Part shown: one piece after another, positions 16,300 through 25,235 of the stretch
Position numbering within the stretch: position 1 is the first letter of the stretch
How the letters are laid out: each line of letters begins with the position of its first letter
Assembly (NCBI GenBank): GCA_938003985.1
Contig: CALKWZ010000027.1
Span: forward strand, 1-64,000
DNA length: 64,000 nt
Source: an uncultured Verrucomicrobiota bacterium
GTDB lineage: Bacteria; Verrucomicrobiota; Kiritimatiellia; CAIQIC01; Lenti-01
Direction of reading: 5' to 3'
Program-made: the position numbers and the translations under genes
Notes under the pieces: model-generated
The model's input: only the letters and a program-made list of their open reading frames with translations
What the model was told of the DNA's origin: nothing
Database searches by the model: none

Positions 16300-16320
16300 C
16301 TTGCGCCGGGGCGGCGCGAG
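16300..16320 (+). promoter_or_regulatory. GC-rich RNA hairpin at the start of the EPS transcript
   Basis: CTTGCGCCG, loop GGG, CGGCGCGAG: a 9-bp stem with one wobble pair, about 15 nt after the predicted transcript start. No T-tract follows, so it is not a terminator. LoaP is known to recognise a leader RNA hairpin; this may be the recruitment site for the NusG paralogue encoded just upstream. That role is inference. Confidence 0.45.
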
Positions 16321-16380
16321 TTGCCAGCGGCGTGGAGTGATTCGGCGGCGGTCTTGGATGCGGATCGGACAGGAACAGCA

Positions 16381-17058
16381 ATGATGATTTCAACTCAGTT
16401 GAATTGGCGCCATGCGATTCGGCGCGGGATAGGGCCTTTCATCCTGATCGCCGGGTTGCTGGCCGGCAACGCCGGATGCCGCAGCGCGCCGACCTTCGGC
16501 CAACCCGATTCCGGCAAGCCCAGCGACTCGGTGAAGCTGAAGCCCGGACTGGTGATCAGCATGACGGTGCTGGTGGCCGGCAAAAAGGAAATCGACGAGC
16601 CGGCCAAGCGGATTTCGGAGGGCGGGACGATCGTTTTGCCGTTGCTGGGCGAATTGGGGGTTGCCGACAAGAGCCTGGAAGAACTCCAGGAGAAGGTGAC
16701 CAAATCCTATCGGCAGTTCTTCGTGGAGCCCCAGGTCATCCTGGAATTCGCGCAGGATGCCGGAACCGCCGGGGGGTCCCCTTGGGGATTCGTGACCGTG
16801 CTGGGGCGGGTCAAGACTCCCGGGCGCGTGCCCGTGCCCGCCACGCGGGACATGACGGTCAGCGGCGCGATCCAGCAAGCGGGAGGTTTTGCCGCGAGCG
16901 CCAAGGACAGCGCCATTTTGGTGACGCGGTCGTTGCCGGGCGGCCACACGGAATCGCGCACGGTGAATCTGCGCGCCGTCGGCACGGCGGGCCGGATCGA
17001 GGACGACATCGTCCTGGAAGCCAACGACGTGGTCTACGTGCCGGAAGCGATGTTTTAG
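16381..17058 (+). CDS. wza: Polysaccharide export outer-membrane lipoprotein (Wza-like)
   Basis: 225 residues from the first of two adjacent ATGs, with AGGA 7 nt upstream; a longer frame upstream includes the promoter and is rejected. The N-terminus is a lipoprotein-like signal (basic RHAIRR, hydrophobic FILIAGLLAG, NAGC), although the residue three before Cys is Asn rather than Leu. The Poly_export domain (KLKPGLVISMTVLVAGKKE, EGGTIVLPLLGELGV) and SLBB-like parts (TVLGRVKTPGRVPVPATRDM, SGAIQQAGGF) follow. It is short compared with E. coli Wza (about 380), as in other Wza/KpsD-type proteins. It would form the outer-membrane exit with the Wzc-like kinase two genes on. Confidence 0.88.
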   Translation: MMISTQLNWRHAIRRGIGPFILIAGLLAGNAGCRSAPTFGQPDSGKPSDSVKLKPGLVISMTVLVAGKKEIDEPAKRISEGGTIVLPLLGELGVADKSLEELQEKVTKSYRQFFVEPQVILEFAQDAGTAGGSPWGFVTVLGRVKTPGRVPVPATRDMTVSGAIQQAGGFAASAKDSAILVTRSLPGGHTESRTVNLRAVGTAGRIEDDIVLEANDVVYVPEAMF

Positions 17059-17075
17059 GCCGGAGTCCGTTCGCG

Positions 17076-18581
17076 ATGTCCGCCCCAGCCTCCAAGTCCG
17101 GACCCGGCGAAGCCGTTCGCCCGCGCGGCGTCTGGACGTTGCTGGCGCTGGGGGCGTTGCTGGCCTATACGACTTGGGTTTGGGGCGGGCTGCGGCCGTC
17201 TTTCCACCGCGGGGGAGTCGGGCTGGCCGTGGCGGTGCTGGTGGCGTTGGCGCTGGAAGGCCGCGCGGCGATTTTCCGCGCCGTGTCGCGCGATCCCGTG
17301 TTTTATCTGGGACTGGCGTTCCTTGGATATCTGGCGCTCCAGTGGTTCAACGCGGGGCGGGAGCAATATTTCGATATCGGCTATCGGCGCTGGACCTATA
17401 CGGACCCGCCGTTTCCCGGCTGGCCGTTTGCCTTTTCCCGGTCGGAGGCCGCGCAGATGCTGGCGTGGTTTTTCCCGGCGTGGACGATCGCCGTCGCGAT
17501 CCGGTCGCGCCTGCTGGCGCGCCGGACGTTGCGCGGTCTGTTGGCGTTCGTGGCGGGTTCGGCCGCGTTGCTGGCCGCGTTCGGCTTGGCGCAATACGCC
17601 TCCGGAACCCGGGCGATCTATGGCCGGCAGCCGCTCGACGGCCATTTTTTCGCCTCGTTCGGCTATGGAAACCACGCCGGACCGTTTTTCGTGCTGGCCG
17701 AAAGCGTCGCGCTCGGATTGCTGTTCCGGGAGATCCTGGACATCCGCCGGTCGCATGCGGACACGCCGTCGGCCATGCGGGTGCGGCATCCATGGCGGGT
17801 GGCGGGCCTGGTGCTGATCGCGACGCTTTGCGCGGCCGGCGCCAACATGGGTTTCAGCCGGGCGGGCATTCTCTTGAACGCGGTGCTGGGCCTGTTCGCG
17901 GCCGTATATTTGTGGAAGCGGGCCTGGGCCCGGTTGACGGCCGCGGGCCGGTTGAATCTGGCCGCGTTGACGGCGGGCGTGCTGGGGTGCTTGTTCTTTC
18001 TCGTGGCTGGGTTCGGCGAGCATGGAATCCGCAGGGAGTTCAAACTGCGGCCGGCCGCTGCGGAAACCATGGATACGGCATGGGAGCGCATCGATGTGGA
18101 ATTGGGCCGCCGGCCGGCGTTTGCGCGGGCGGCCTGGGCCATCTGGCGGGAGCATCCGTGGTTCGGGGTCGGCGGGTGGGGCTACCGCTATCTGGTGGCG
18201 GACCACGTGCCTGAAAAGTACTGGCCGGCGCTGGAAACCCGCGGGTGGGCCAACGTCCACGTCGATGCGCTCCAGTTCCTGGCCGAATTCGGCGCGGTGG
18301 GCATGGGCCTGCTGCTGGCGGCTTTGGGCGCGATGGTCCGCGACGTTCTCGCGCCGCGCTGCAGCCGGCACGACGCCTTCTGCGCCATGGCGGCGGCCGG
18401 CTTGCTGCTGACCGCGGTTTTCAGCCTCGTGGATATTCCGTTCCGTTGTCCCGCCATCCTGTATACCTGGGTGGCGTTGTTGGCCACTCTGCCGATGCTC
18501 GCCGCGGCGCGATTGCCGAACGGGGGGGGGGCGGAATCGGGTCCGGACCGAGTGCGCCCATCAGGAAGGATCGTGCCATGA
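17076..18581 (+). CDS. O-antigen ligase/polymerase family membrane protein (Wzy-like)
   Basis: 501 residues from ATG 17076, with about ten to twelve hydrophobic segments. The family's large periplasmic loop is seen before the last helices: LGRRPAFARAAWAIWREHPWFGVG, then RGWANVHVDALQFLAEFGAVG, with the conserved N-H-x-D-x-L-Q pattern of WaaL/Wzy proteins. It would polymerise repeat units or ligate glycan in the periplasm. The stop codon overlaps the next start (ATGA). A second protein of this superfamily lies at 28400. Confidence 0.82.
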   Translation: MSAPASKSGPGEAVRPRGVWTLLALGALLAYTTWVWGGLRPSFHRGGVGLAVAVLVALALEGRAAIFRAVSRDPVFYLGLAFLGYLALQWFNAGREQYFDIGYRRWTYTDPPFPGWPFAFSRSEAAQMLAWFFPAWTIAVAIRSRLLARRTLRGLLAFVAGSAALLAAFGLAQYASGTRAIYGRQPLDGHFFASFGYGNHAGPFFVLAESVALGLLFREILDIRRSHADTPSAMRVRHPWRVAGLVLIATLCAAGANMGFSRAGILLNAVLGLFAAVYLWKRAWARLTAAGRLNLAALTAGVLGCLFFLVAGFGEHGIRREFKLRPAAAETMDTAWERIDVELGRRPAFARAAWAIWREHPWFGVGGWGYRYLVADHVPEKYWPALETRGWANVHVDALQFLAEFGAVGMGLLLAALGAMVRDVLAPRCSRHDAFCAMAAAGLLLTAVFSLVDIPFRCPAILYTWVALLATLPMLAAARLPNGGGAESGPDRVRPSGRIVP

Positions 18582-20848
18582 ACAGACCTCCGGCAAACGT
18601 GAATCCGTCTCCCGTGCCGCCCCCGGCGGACGCGGCGGTCTACGCGGGGCGGCCGGCCTACTACGCCGGCCCGGCCAATCCCTATTACGGAGAGCCCCAG
18701 GCGGACGCCGGTCCGCTCAATGCGATCGATCCGCTGCGGTTGTTGGGCATCGCGCGCAAGAAATGGCTGACCATCGTCCTGACGGCGGCCTTCGCGATCG
18801 GCGCGGCGGCGTTCTATCTGGGCAAGGCGACCCGCGTCTACATGTCCCAGGCGACCATCGAACTGAGCGTGCGCCGGCCGCGCATCCTGAACAAGCAGGA
18901 GGCGATGATCGAGGACCCGGCCGCCATCATGCAGATCGAAGACACCCTCAACACCCAGATCGAAAAGTTCAAGAGCAAGGCGACGTTGCCGCACGTCGTG
19001 GCCAGCTATCGGCTGTTGTATCCCGAGGACCGCATGCCGGAAGAGGAGTTGGTCCGGCGCCTGGGCAGCCGCGCGAACTTCGCGAAGGTCAAGAACACCC
19101 GCCTGGTGCGGGTGACGGTCATGAGCAGCGATTCCGAGTTCGCCGTCCGGGCCTGCAACGCGTTCGCCGCCGGCGCGGAAGCGAGCACCCGCGCCGAGAA
19201 CAAAGAAGTCTCCGATTCCGCCGTGGCCTGGCTGGAGGCCCAGGCGACCAGCCAGAAAAACAAGCTGGAAGTGGCGGACAAGGCCCTGCTGGAGGCCCGC
19301 CAGCAGTATCAGATGGACGTGATGGCGGGCCGGCGGAAAACCGTCGAGAGCGCCTTGCTCGGCTTCAACGATTCCCTGGTGCAGATCGAAGGCCGGGCGG
19401 CGTTGGAGCGAAAATTGCTGGAGGCGTTCGAAGCCGCGGAACTGAATCCCGAAAACGCGGGCAAGTTGCCGGCGGACATTCCCCGGGCGGCCGAAGTTTC
19501 CGTCGCGATGGAGCGTTGGCGCGCCGCGGTGGCGGAGCGCGACGGCCTGCTCTCCCGCTACACGCCGGAGCATCCGACGGTGGTGGCCCAGGACAAGGCG
19601 GTCGAATTGTACCGCACGCAGGCGATGTCCGCGCTGAAACGGGCCAAGGCCACCGCGGCGGCCAATCTGGCCCTCTACGAAGAGCAAACCACCAGCTTGC
19701 GGAAGAAGAAGGAAGAGCAACTCAAGCTGGCTTCCGATCTGGACCGCGACATCCTCAACGGCAGCATGAACATCTCCGCGCTCGAGCGCGAACGCAGCGC
19801 GGCGGATTCTTCCTATCTGGGCGTGTTGTTCCGCATCCAGGAAGCGCGGTTGTCGGCCGACGAAAACACGGCGACCGTCAAGCTGGTCGATCGCGCTTCG
19901 CCGCCGGTGCAGGTCCAGCCGCGGCCCTTGCGGACCTTGTTCATGGCGGTTTTGCTGGGATTGGGACTGGGCTTCGCCTTGGCCTTCCTGGCGGACTTGC
20001 TGGAAGACCACGTGGTCGGGGCCGGCGACGTCGAGTCGGGCATGGGCATCAAGATCTTGGCAACCATTCCGCACGCGCAGACGGACGACCGGCAGGAAAT
20101 CGCCACCGCGTCGCTGACGCACCGGTTCAGCGAGATGGCCGAGGCTTTTGCGGGGTTGCGGTCGGTGCTCGACTCGGCGGTCTATCGGCCGCACACCAAA
20201 GTGATCCTCGTGGCCAGCTCGCTCCCGGAAGAGGGCAAGACGACCACGTGCTGCAATCTGGCCATTGCCTGCGCCCTGAACGGCCAGAACACGCTGCTGA
20301 TCGATTTCGACCTGCGCCGGCCCCGCGTCGGCGGAATCTTCCCGATGCCGCCGGGCCAGAAGGGGGTGCTGGAATATCTGGCCGGCGCCGAGACCGCGCC
20401 GGGCAAGATCGTCTACGCCTCCGGCTGCAAGAACCTCAGCGTCATGGCGTCGCGCGTCGTGGGCAACGCCCGCCCGGCGGAATTGGTCGGCGGAACCAAG
20501 GTGGCGGATCTGCTGGCGTGGGCGCGCGAGCATTACGACCGCGTCCTCGTCGACGCGCCGCCGCTGGGCATCGTGAGCGACGCGCTTTCCCTGGGCGGGC
20601 TGGCGGATTGCGTGCTGGTCATGGCGCGGCCCGCCACCAGCCGCAAGCGCGCCGTCCGCCACACCATCCGGCGTTTCCGCGACGTGGGCGTCGGCAACGT
20701 CGCCGTGGTGATGAACGACGTGGACCACTCCAAGTTTTCCTATCACGGCTACGGTCCCTACTACCATTATCGCAAGCATTACGGCGCCTACGCGGAAGCC
20801 GCGACCACGGCTTCGGCGGACGCCGCACACCGGAACGAAAAAACATGA
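18578..20848 (+). CDS. wzc: Wzc-like chain-length regulator / bacterial tyrosine kinase
   Basis: 756 residues; start chosen for AGGAAGGA upstream and the 4-bp overlap with the preceding gene. Order: Pro/Tyr-rich cytoplasmic N-terminus (1-55), TM near 62-80, Wzz domain, long coiled-coil region (about 200-430), TM near 450-475, then the BY-kinase domain. Walker A is SSLPEEGKTTTCCN near 546-560, A' is LLIDFDLRRPRV, B is VLVDAPPLG. The C-terminus has seven tyrosines within about 20 residues (SYHGYGPYYHY, HYGAY), the usual autophosphorylation cluster. It controls EPS polymerisation and export with the Wza-like protein. The fused periplasmic-kinase form is typical of Gram-negative bacteria. Confidence 0.92.
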   Translation: MNRPPANVNPSPVPPPADAAVYAGRPAYYAGPANPYYGEPQADAGPLNAIDPLRLLGIARKKWLTIVLTAAFAIGAAAFYLGKATRVYMSQATIELSVRRPRILNKQEAMIEDPAAIMQIEDTLNTQIEKFKSKATLPHVVASYRLLYPEDRMPEEELVRRLGSRANFAKVKNTRLVRVTVMSSDSEFAVRACNAFAAGAEASTRAENKEVSDSAVAWLEAQATSQKNKLEVADKALLEARQQYQMDVMAGRRKTVESALLGFNDSLVQIEGRAALERKLLEAFEAAELNPENAGKLPADIPRAAEVSVAMERWRAAVAERDGLLSRYTPEHPTVVAQDKAVELYRTQAMSALKRAKATAAANLALYEEQTTSLRKKKEEQLKLASDLDRDILNGSMNISALERERSAADSSYLGVLFRIQEARLSADENTATVKLVDRASPPVQVQPRPLRTLFMAVLLGLGLGFALAFLADLLEDHVVGAGDVESGMGIKILATIPHAQTDDRQEIATASLTHRFSEMAEAFAGLRSVLDSAVYRPHTKVILVASSLPEEGKTTTCCNLAIACALNGQNTLLIDFDLRRPRVGGIFPMPPGQKGVLEYLAGAETAPGKIVYASGCKNLSVMASRVVGNARPAELVGGTKVADLLAWAREHYDRVLVDAPPLGIVSDALSLGGLADCVLVMARPATSRKRAVRHTIRRFRDVGVGNVAVVMNDVDHSKFSYHGYGPYYHYRKHYGAYAEAATTASADAAHRNEKT

Positions 20849-22161
20849 ACACGACCCCCGCGAACCTGATCGCCCGCATCGAATCCCGCGAAGCCCGCCT
20901 GGCCGTCATCGGCCTCGGCTACGTCGGCCTGCCGTTGGCCGTGGAGTTCGGCAAGCAGTATCCCGTCGTGGGCTTCGACGTGAATGCCCGCCGCCTCGAC
21001 GAACTGCGCGCCGGCCACGACCGCACGCTGGAAACCACGGCCGAGGAACTGCGCGCGGCCGCGCGCCTGAGCTACAGCAGCAACCTCGACGACCTGAAAC
21101 AGACGGACGTCTTCATCGTCACGGTGCCCACGCCCATCGACCAGCACAAGCGGCCCGACTTGACGCCGCTGGTCAAGGCCAGCGAGACCGTCGGCAAGGC
21201 CCTCAAGCCCGGCGCCGTCGTGGTCTACGAAAGCACGGTCTATCCGGGCTGCACGGAAGAAGACTGCGTGCCCATCCTGGAGAAATTCAGCGGCCTGAAG
21301 TTCAACCGCGATTTCTTCTGCGGCTACAGCCCCGAGCGCATCAATCCCGGGGACAAGGTCCACACCGTCACGAAGATCAAGAAGGTCACGTCCGGTTCCA
21401 CGCCGGAGGTCGGCCGGGCGGTGGACGCGCTCTACCGCTCGATCATCGTCGCCGGCACGCATCTGGCGCCGAGCATCAAGGTGGCCGAGGCCGCCAAGGT
21501 CATCGAAAATTCCCAGCGCGACATCAACATCGCGTTCGTCAACGAACTGTCGCTGATCTTCGAGCGCATCGGCATCGACACCCAGGACGTCCTGGAGGCG
21601 GCGGGCACCAAGTGGAACTTCCTGCCGTTCCGGCCGGGACTGGTGGGCGGGCACTGCATCGGCGTCGATCCGTACTACCTGACGCACAAGGCCGAATCGC
21701 TGGGCTACCACCCCGAGATCATCCTGGCGGGCCGGCGGCTGAACGACAACATGGGCGCCCACGTGGCCAACCGCGTCGTCAAGCTGATGATCCAGAAGGG
21801 ACACCGGGTCCAAGGCGCCAAGATTCTGGTCCTCGGCATCACGTTCAAGGAAAACTGCCCCGATATCCGCAATTCGCACGTGGTCGACGTGATCCGCGAA
21901 CTGGCGGAATTCGGTTGCCAGGTGGCGGTCTGCGATCCGTGGGCCGATCCGGACGAGGTCCGGCACGAGTACGGGCTGGAATTGTTGCCGGATCTCGATT
22001 TCGGCGACGAATCCTTGTTGCACGCCTACCAGGCCGTGGTGTTGGCGGTGGCGCACGAGAAGTTCCGGACGCTGGACTTTTCGCGGATCCAGCCGCGCAC
22101 CGCCGTCCTGTTCGACATCAAGGCCTTCCTGGACCGCGGCCAGGTGGACGGCCGGCTGTAG
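20845..22161 (+). CDS. tviB: UDP-N-acetylglucosamine/galactosamine 6-dehydrogenase (TviB/WbpO type)
   Basis: 438 residues. NAD-binding VIGLGYVGLPLAVEFGK at the N-terminus; VTVPTPIDQHKRPDLTPL and YESTVYPGCTEEDC; central KVAEAAKVIENSQRDINIAF; catalytic Cys271 in GGHCIGVDPYYLTHKAE; C-terminal FKENCPDIRNSHVVDV. These signatures match the TviB/WbpO group, which oxidises C6 of UDP-HexNAc to the uronic acid with two NAD+. It overlaps wzc by 4 bp. With the next two genes it can make a UDP-diacetamido-uronate. Confidence 0.9.
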   Translation: MNTTPANLIARIESREARLAVIGLGYVGLPLAVEFGKQYPVVGFDVNARRLDELRAGHDRTLETTAEELRAAARLSYSSNLDDLKQTDVFIVTVPTPIDQHKRPDLTPLVKASETVGKALKPGAVVVYESTVYPGCTEEDCVPILEKFSGLKFNRDFFCGYSPERINPGDKVHTVTKIKKVTSGSTPEVGRAVDALYRSIIVAGTHLAPSIKVAEAAKVIENSQRDINIAFVNELSLIFERIGIDTQDVLEAAGTKWNFLPFRPGLVGGHCIGVDPYYLTHKAESLGYHPEIILAGRRLNDNMGAHVANRVVKLMIQKGHRVQGAKILVLGITFKENCPDIRNSHVVDVIRELAEFGCQVAVCDPWADPDEVRHEYGLELLPDLDFGDESLLHAYQAVVLAVAHEKFRTLDFSRIQPRTAVLFDIKAFLDRGQVDGRL

Positions 22162-22206
22162 GATATCGATCGGCGCGCCGCCGGGGGGCGTTGCAGGAGA
22201 ACGCAG

Positions 22207-23157
22207 ATGAAAAAGATCGCACTGGTCGGTTGCGGACGCATCCTGGCGCGCCATCTCGAGGCCATCGCCGCCAATCCCGGACTCGAGATCGTTTTGGTCT
22301 GCGACAAGATCGAGGAGCGGGCCCGGGCCGCCGCCGAAAAATTGGGCGTGCCGTACGTGACGGACTACCGCCGGATCCGCGGCGCCGACGTCGTCAGCGT
22401 GCTGACGCCGTCGGGCCTGCACCCGCGGCACGTGTCCAACGTGGCGGAGCTGACGGATGCGGCCTGCGTCGTTTGCGAAAAGCCGCTTTCCCTGACCCTG
22501 CGCGAAGCCCACGAGGTCTACCGGCGCGTGGAAAAAGCCGGCAAGATCCTCCTGCCGGTCTACCAGAACCGCTACAATCCGCTGGTCGCCTGCGTGAAAA
22601 ACCTGATCGACGGCGGCCGCCTCGGGCGGATCCACCAGTTCGTTTGCAACGTCCTGTGGAACCGCAACGACGACTATTTCAAAATCGACTGGCACGGCAC
22701 GTCGGAATTCGACGGCGGCGTGCTGTACACCCAGGCCAGCCATTACGTCGACATGGTCCATTACTTCTTCGGCGAGGTCGCCTCGCACAAGGGGGAGGGC
22801 GGGGCGCTGCGCGGGTTCGAGGTCTACGACAGCGTTTCCGCCGTGCTGCGCTTCCAATCGGGGGTCGTGGGCACCATCAACGCCACGGTGGACGTCTACG
22901 AGAAGAACTTCGCCACGGAGTTCACCCTGATCGCCGAGAAAGGGACCATCCGCCTGTCGGGCACCAACCTGAACCGGATCGATTTCTGGAACGTGCAGGG
23001 CGTGGAAAAACCGGACCTGGACTTCGCGCTGGACCACCAGTACGGCCAGGGGCACAACGCGCTTTACCGCTATCTGCTCGAGGAAAAATGGGACATGTTC
23101 CCCTCCAAGGCCGACGTGCTCTCGGGCATTCGGCTGATGGAAATGCTGTCGTTCTGA
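22207..23157 (+). CDS. wbpB: UDP-GlcNAcA 3-dehydrogenase (WbpB/WlbA-like oxidoreductase)
   Basis: 316 residues, Gfo/Idh/MocA family, with GCAGGAGAACGCAG before the ATG. Rossmann motif ALVGCGRILARHL; the family EKP motif in VCEKPLSLT; YQNRYNP; and VLWNRNDDYFKIDWHGTSEFDGGVL split across the substrate pocket, similar to WlbA's WRGT/DGG block. WbpB oxidises C3 of UDP-GlcNAc-uronate to the 3-keto sugar. The neighbours (TviB-like upstream, WbpD-like downstream) support that role, although a PLP transaminase of WbpE type is not adjacent. Confidence 0.83.
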   Translation: MKKIALVGCGRILARHLEAIAANPGLEIVLVCDKIEERARAAAEKLGVPYVTDYRRIRGADVVSVLTPSGLHPRHVSNVAELTDAACVVCEKPLSLTLREAHEVYRRVEKAGKILLPVYQNRYNPLVACVKNLIDGGRLGRIHQFVCNVLWNRNDDYFKIDWHGTSEFDGGVLYTQASHYVDMVHYFFGEVASHKGEGGALRGFEVYDSVSAVLRFQSGVVGTINATVDVYEKNFATEFTLIAEKGTIRLSGTNLNRIDFWNVQGVEKPDLDFALDHQYGQGHNALYRYLLEEKWDMFPSKADVLSGIRLMEMLSF

Positions 23158-23170
23158 CGAAAGGGCGCCC

Positions 23171-23827
23171 ATGAGCGAATACTTCAAGCACGAGTCGGCC
23201 TACGTGGACGAGGGCGCCGAGATCGGCGCGGGCACGAAGATCTGGCACTTCAGCCACGTCATGAAAGGGGCCAAGATCGGGGAACGCTGCGTCTTCGGCC
23301 AGAACGTCAACGTCGACGGCGGCGTGGCGATCGGAAACAACGTCAAGGTGCAGAACAACGTGTCCATCTACACGGGGACGGTCGTCGAGGACGACGTGTT
23401 TCTGGGCCCGTCGTGCGTGCTGACCAACGTGACCAATCCCCGCAGCCAGGTCAACCGCCATAGCTTGTACGAAAAAACCCTCATCCGGCGCGGGGCCACC
23501 GTCGGCGCCAACGCCACGATCGTGTGCGGCACGACGCTGGGACGCTATTGTTTCGTCGCGGCGGGCAGCGTGGTGGCCAAGGACGTGCCCGACTACGCCT
23601 TGGTGATGGGCAATCCCGCCCGCCAAAAAGGTTGGATGAGCCGCCACGGCCACGTGCTCAAGAATCCGGACCCGGAAGGCGTGATGACGTGTCCCGAATC
23701 CGGATTCCGCTATCGGTTGGAAAAAGGGGGGGCCTCGTTGCGTTGTCTGGATCTCGATGAAAATGCCCCGTTGCCGCCGGAATTGCGGCAAGGCACCGTT
23801 GGCTACCGCGAATTCAAATCCCGCTGA
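23171..23827 (+). CDS. wbpD: UDP-3-amino-uronate N-acetyltransferase (WbpD/WlbB-like)
   Basis: 218 residues with left-handed beta-helix hexapeptide repeats from about residue 10 to 150 (VDEGAEIGAGTKIWHFSHV, GNNVKVQNNVSIYTGT, VGANATIVCGTTLGRY). The C-terminal extension has MTCPESGFRYRLEK, a feature of the WbpD/WlbB group. It acetylates the 3-amino group of the sugar made by WbpB plus a transaminase. It lies 13 bp after wbpB. Confidence 0.88.
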   Translation: MSEYFKHESAYVDEGAEIGAGTKIWHFSHVMKGAKIGERCVFGQNVNVDGGVAIGNNVKVQNNVSIYTGTVVEDDVFLGPSCVLTNVTNPRSQVNRHSLYEKTLIRRGATVGANATIVCGTTLGRYCFVAAGSVVAKDVPDYALVMGNPARQKGWMSRHGHVLKNPDPEGVMTCPESGFRYRLEKGGASLRCLDLDENAPLPPELRQGTVGYREFKSR

Positions 23828-23891
23828 CGTCCAGGCGGACGCATCCACGCCGGCGCTGGCGCCGATTTCCGTGGCCCGATAAATCAATCCC

Positions 23892-25235
23892 ATGGGCATG
23901 CACGCTTACATCCGCCGCTACACGGACAGGCTGTCCGCGACCAAGCGGAAAGTCTTGGCCAACGTCGGCTGGGCCATGCTGGGGAAGGGGATCCGGATCC
24001 TCGCGGAGATCTTCGTCGGCATTCTGGTGGCGCGCTATCTGGGGCCGGAGCAGTACGGCACCATGAGCTACGTCGTCAGCTTCGTCAGCCTCTTCTCGAT
24101 CCTGGCCACGTTCGGCCTGGACAACATCGAGATCCGCGAACTGGCGCGGGGGCGCGTGGCGAAGGAAGTCCTGATCGGGACGGCGTTCCGCCTCAAGCTC
24201 GTTTTCGCGGTCCTGACCGTGGCGATCATCGGCGGCATCGTCCTGGCGCTCGAGCCGGACCGGTTCACGCAGGCCATGATCATGGTCTACGCCACGTCCG
24301 TGATCGTGAACAGCGTCGGGGTGATCCGCAACTACTTCACCTCGATCGTCCTGAACGAATACGTGGTGAAGACCGAGATATTCCGGACGATCGTCGGCAT
24401 GGCCATCAAGGTCGCGCTGCTGCTGCTGCGCGCGCCGCTCGCCTGGTTCATCGTCGCCGTGACCTTCGACTCCTTCCTGGTGGCCAGCGGCTATCTCTAT
24501 GCCTACGCCGCCAAGGTCGGGCGCGCGGCGGAGTGGCGGTACGACCGGCGCGTCGCCGGCGACCTGGTCCGGCACGCGTTCCCCCTGCTTTTGTCGGGCG
24601 CGGCGGTGATGATCTACCAGCGCATCGACCAGGTCATGATCCGCAACATGATCGACGACGCGTCCGTCGGGTATTTCTCCATCGCCGGGAAATTCACCGA
24701 GTTGATCTTGTTCCTGCCGATCGTGATGTCCCAGACGGTCGCGCCGCTGCTCGTCCGCGCCCGCGAGCGGAACGAGGAGGTCTACCGCCGGAAGCGGCAG
24801 CAATTCGTGGACGTCATCGTGTGGACGGCCCTGCTGCTGGCCGTGCTGGTGAGCCTGGGCGCGCCGTGGCTGGTCCGCTGGACTTACGGGCGCCAATACC
24901 TGGCGGCCGTGCCGGTGCTGCAGATCATGGCCTTCAAGGCGGTCGGAACGGCGCTGACGGCTTCGTCCGGACAACTGGTGATCATCGAGCATCTGCAGAA
25001 ATGGGCGGCGGTGCGGAACCTGATCGGATGCGCGGTGTGCGTGGGGATGAATTTCCTGTTGATTCCCCGGTTCGGGATCGTCGGATCCGCCTGGGCCACG
25101 ATCTTCACGGTGGCGTTCACGGGCTGCCTGGCGAACGCCTTCATTCCGCCCTACCATCCGATCATGAAAATCCAGATCAAGTCCCTGCTGTTCGGCTGGC
25201 GGGAATTGCTGGGAGCCCGGCAACTGTGGGCATGA
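23892..25235 (+). CDS. wzx: Wzx-type polysaccharide flippase
   Basis: 447 residues with about twelve membrane helices. The N-terminal VLANVGWAMLGKGIRILAEI followed by LVARYLGPEQYGTMSYV is the MOP/PST flippase signature, and the middle has YQRIDQVMIRNMIDDASVGYFS. It translocates undecaprenyl-linked repeat units. Start codons at 23892 and 23898 are both possible and no Shine-Dalgarno is evident. A 64-bp gap with a GC-rich palindrome (CGGCGCTGGCGCCG) separates it from wbpD. The stop overlaps the next start. Confidence 0.9.
   Translation: MGMHAYIRRYTDRLSATKRKVLANVGWAMLGKGIRILAEIFVGILVARYLGPEQYGTMSYVVSFVSLFSILATFGLDNIEIRELARGRVAKEVLIGTAFRLKLVFAVLTVAIIGGIVLALEPDRFTQAMIMVYATSVIVNSVGVIRNYFTSIVLNEYVVKTEIFRTIVGMAIKVALLLLRAPLAWFIVAVTFDSFLVASGYLYAYAAKVGRAAEWRYDRRVAGDLVRHAFPLLLSGAAVMIYQRIDQVMIRNMIDDASVGYFSIAGKFTELILFLPIVMSQTVAPLLVRARERNEEVYRRKRQQFVDVIVWTALLLAVLVSLGAPWLVRWTYGRQYLAAVPVLQIMAFKAVGTALTASSGQLVIIEHLQKWAAVRNLIGCAVCVGMNFLLIPRFGIVGSAWATIFTVAFTGCLANAFIPPYHPIMKIQIKSLLFGWRELLGARQLWA

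Noticed and set aside
18188..20830. Minus-strand frame of 880 codons opposite wzc
   Set aside because: Antisense shadow; wzc has complete Walker motifs and a Tyr cluster.
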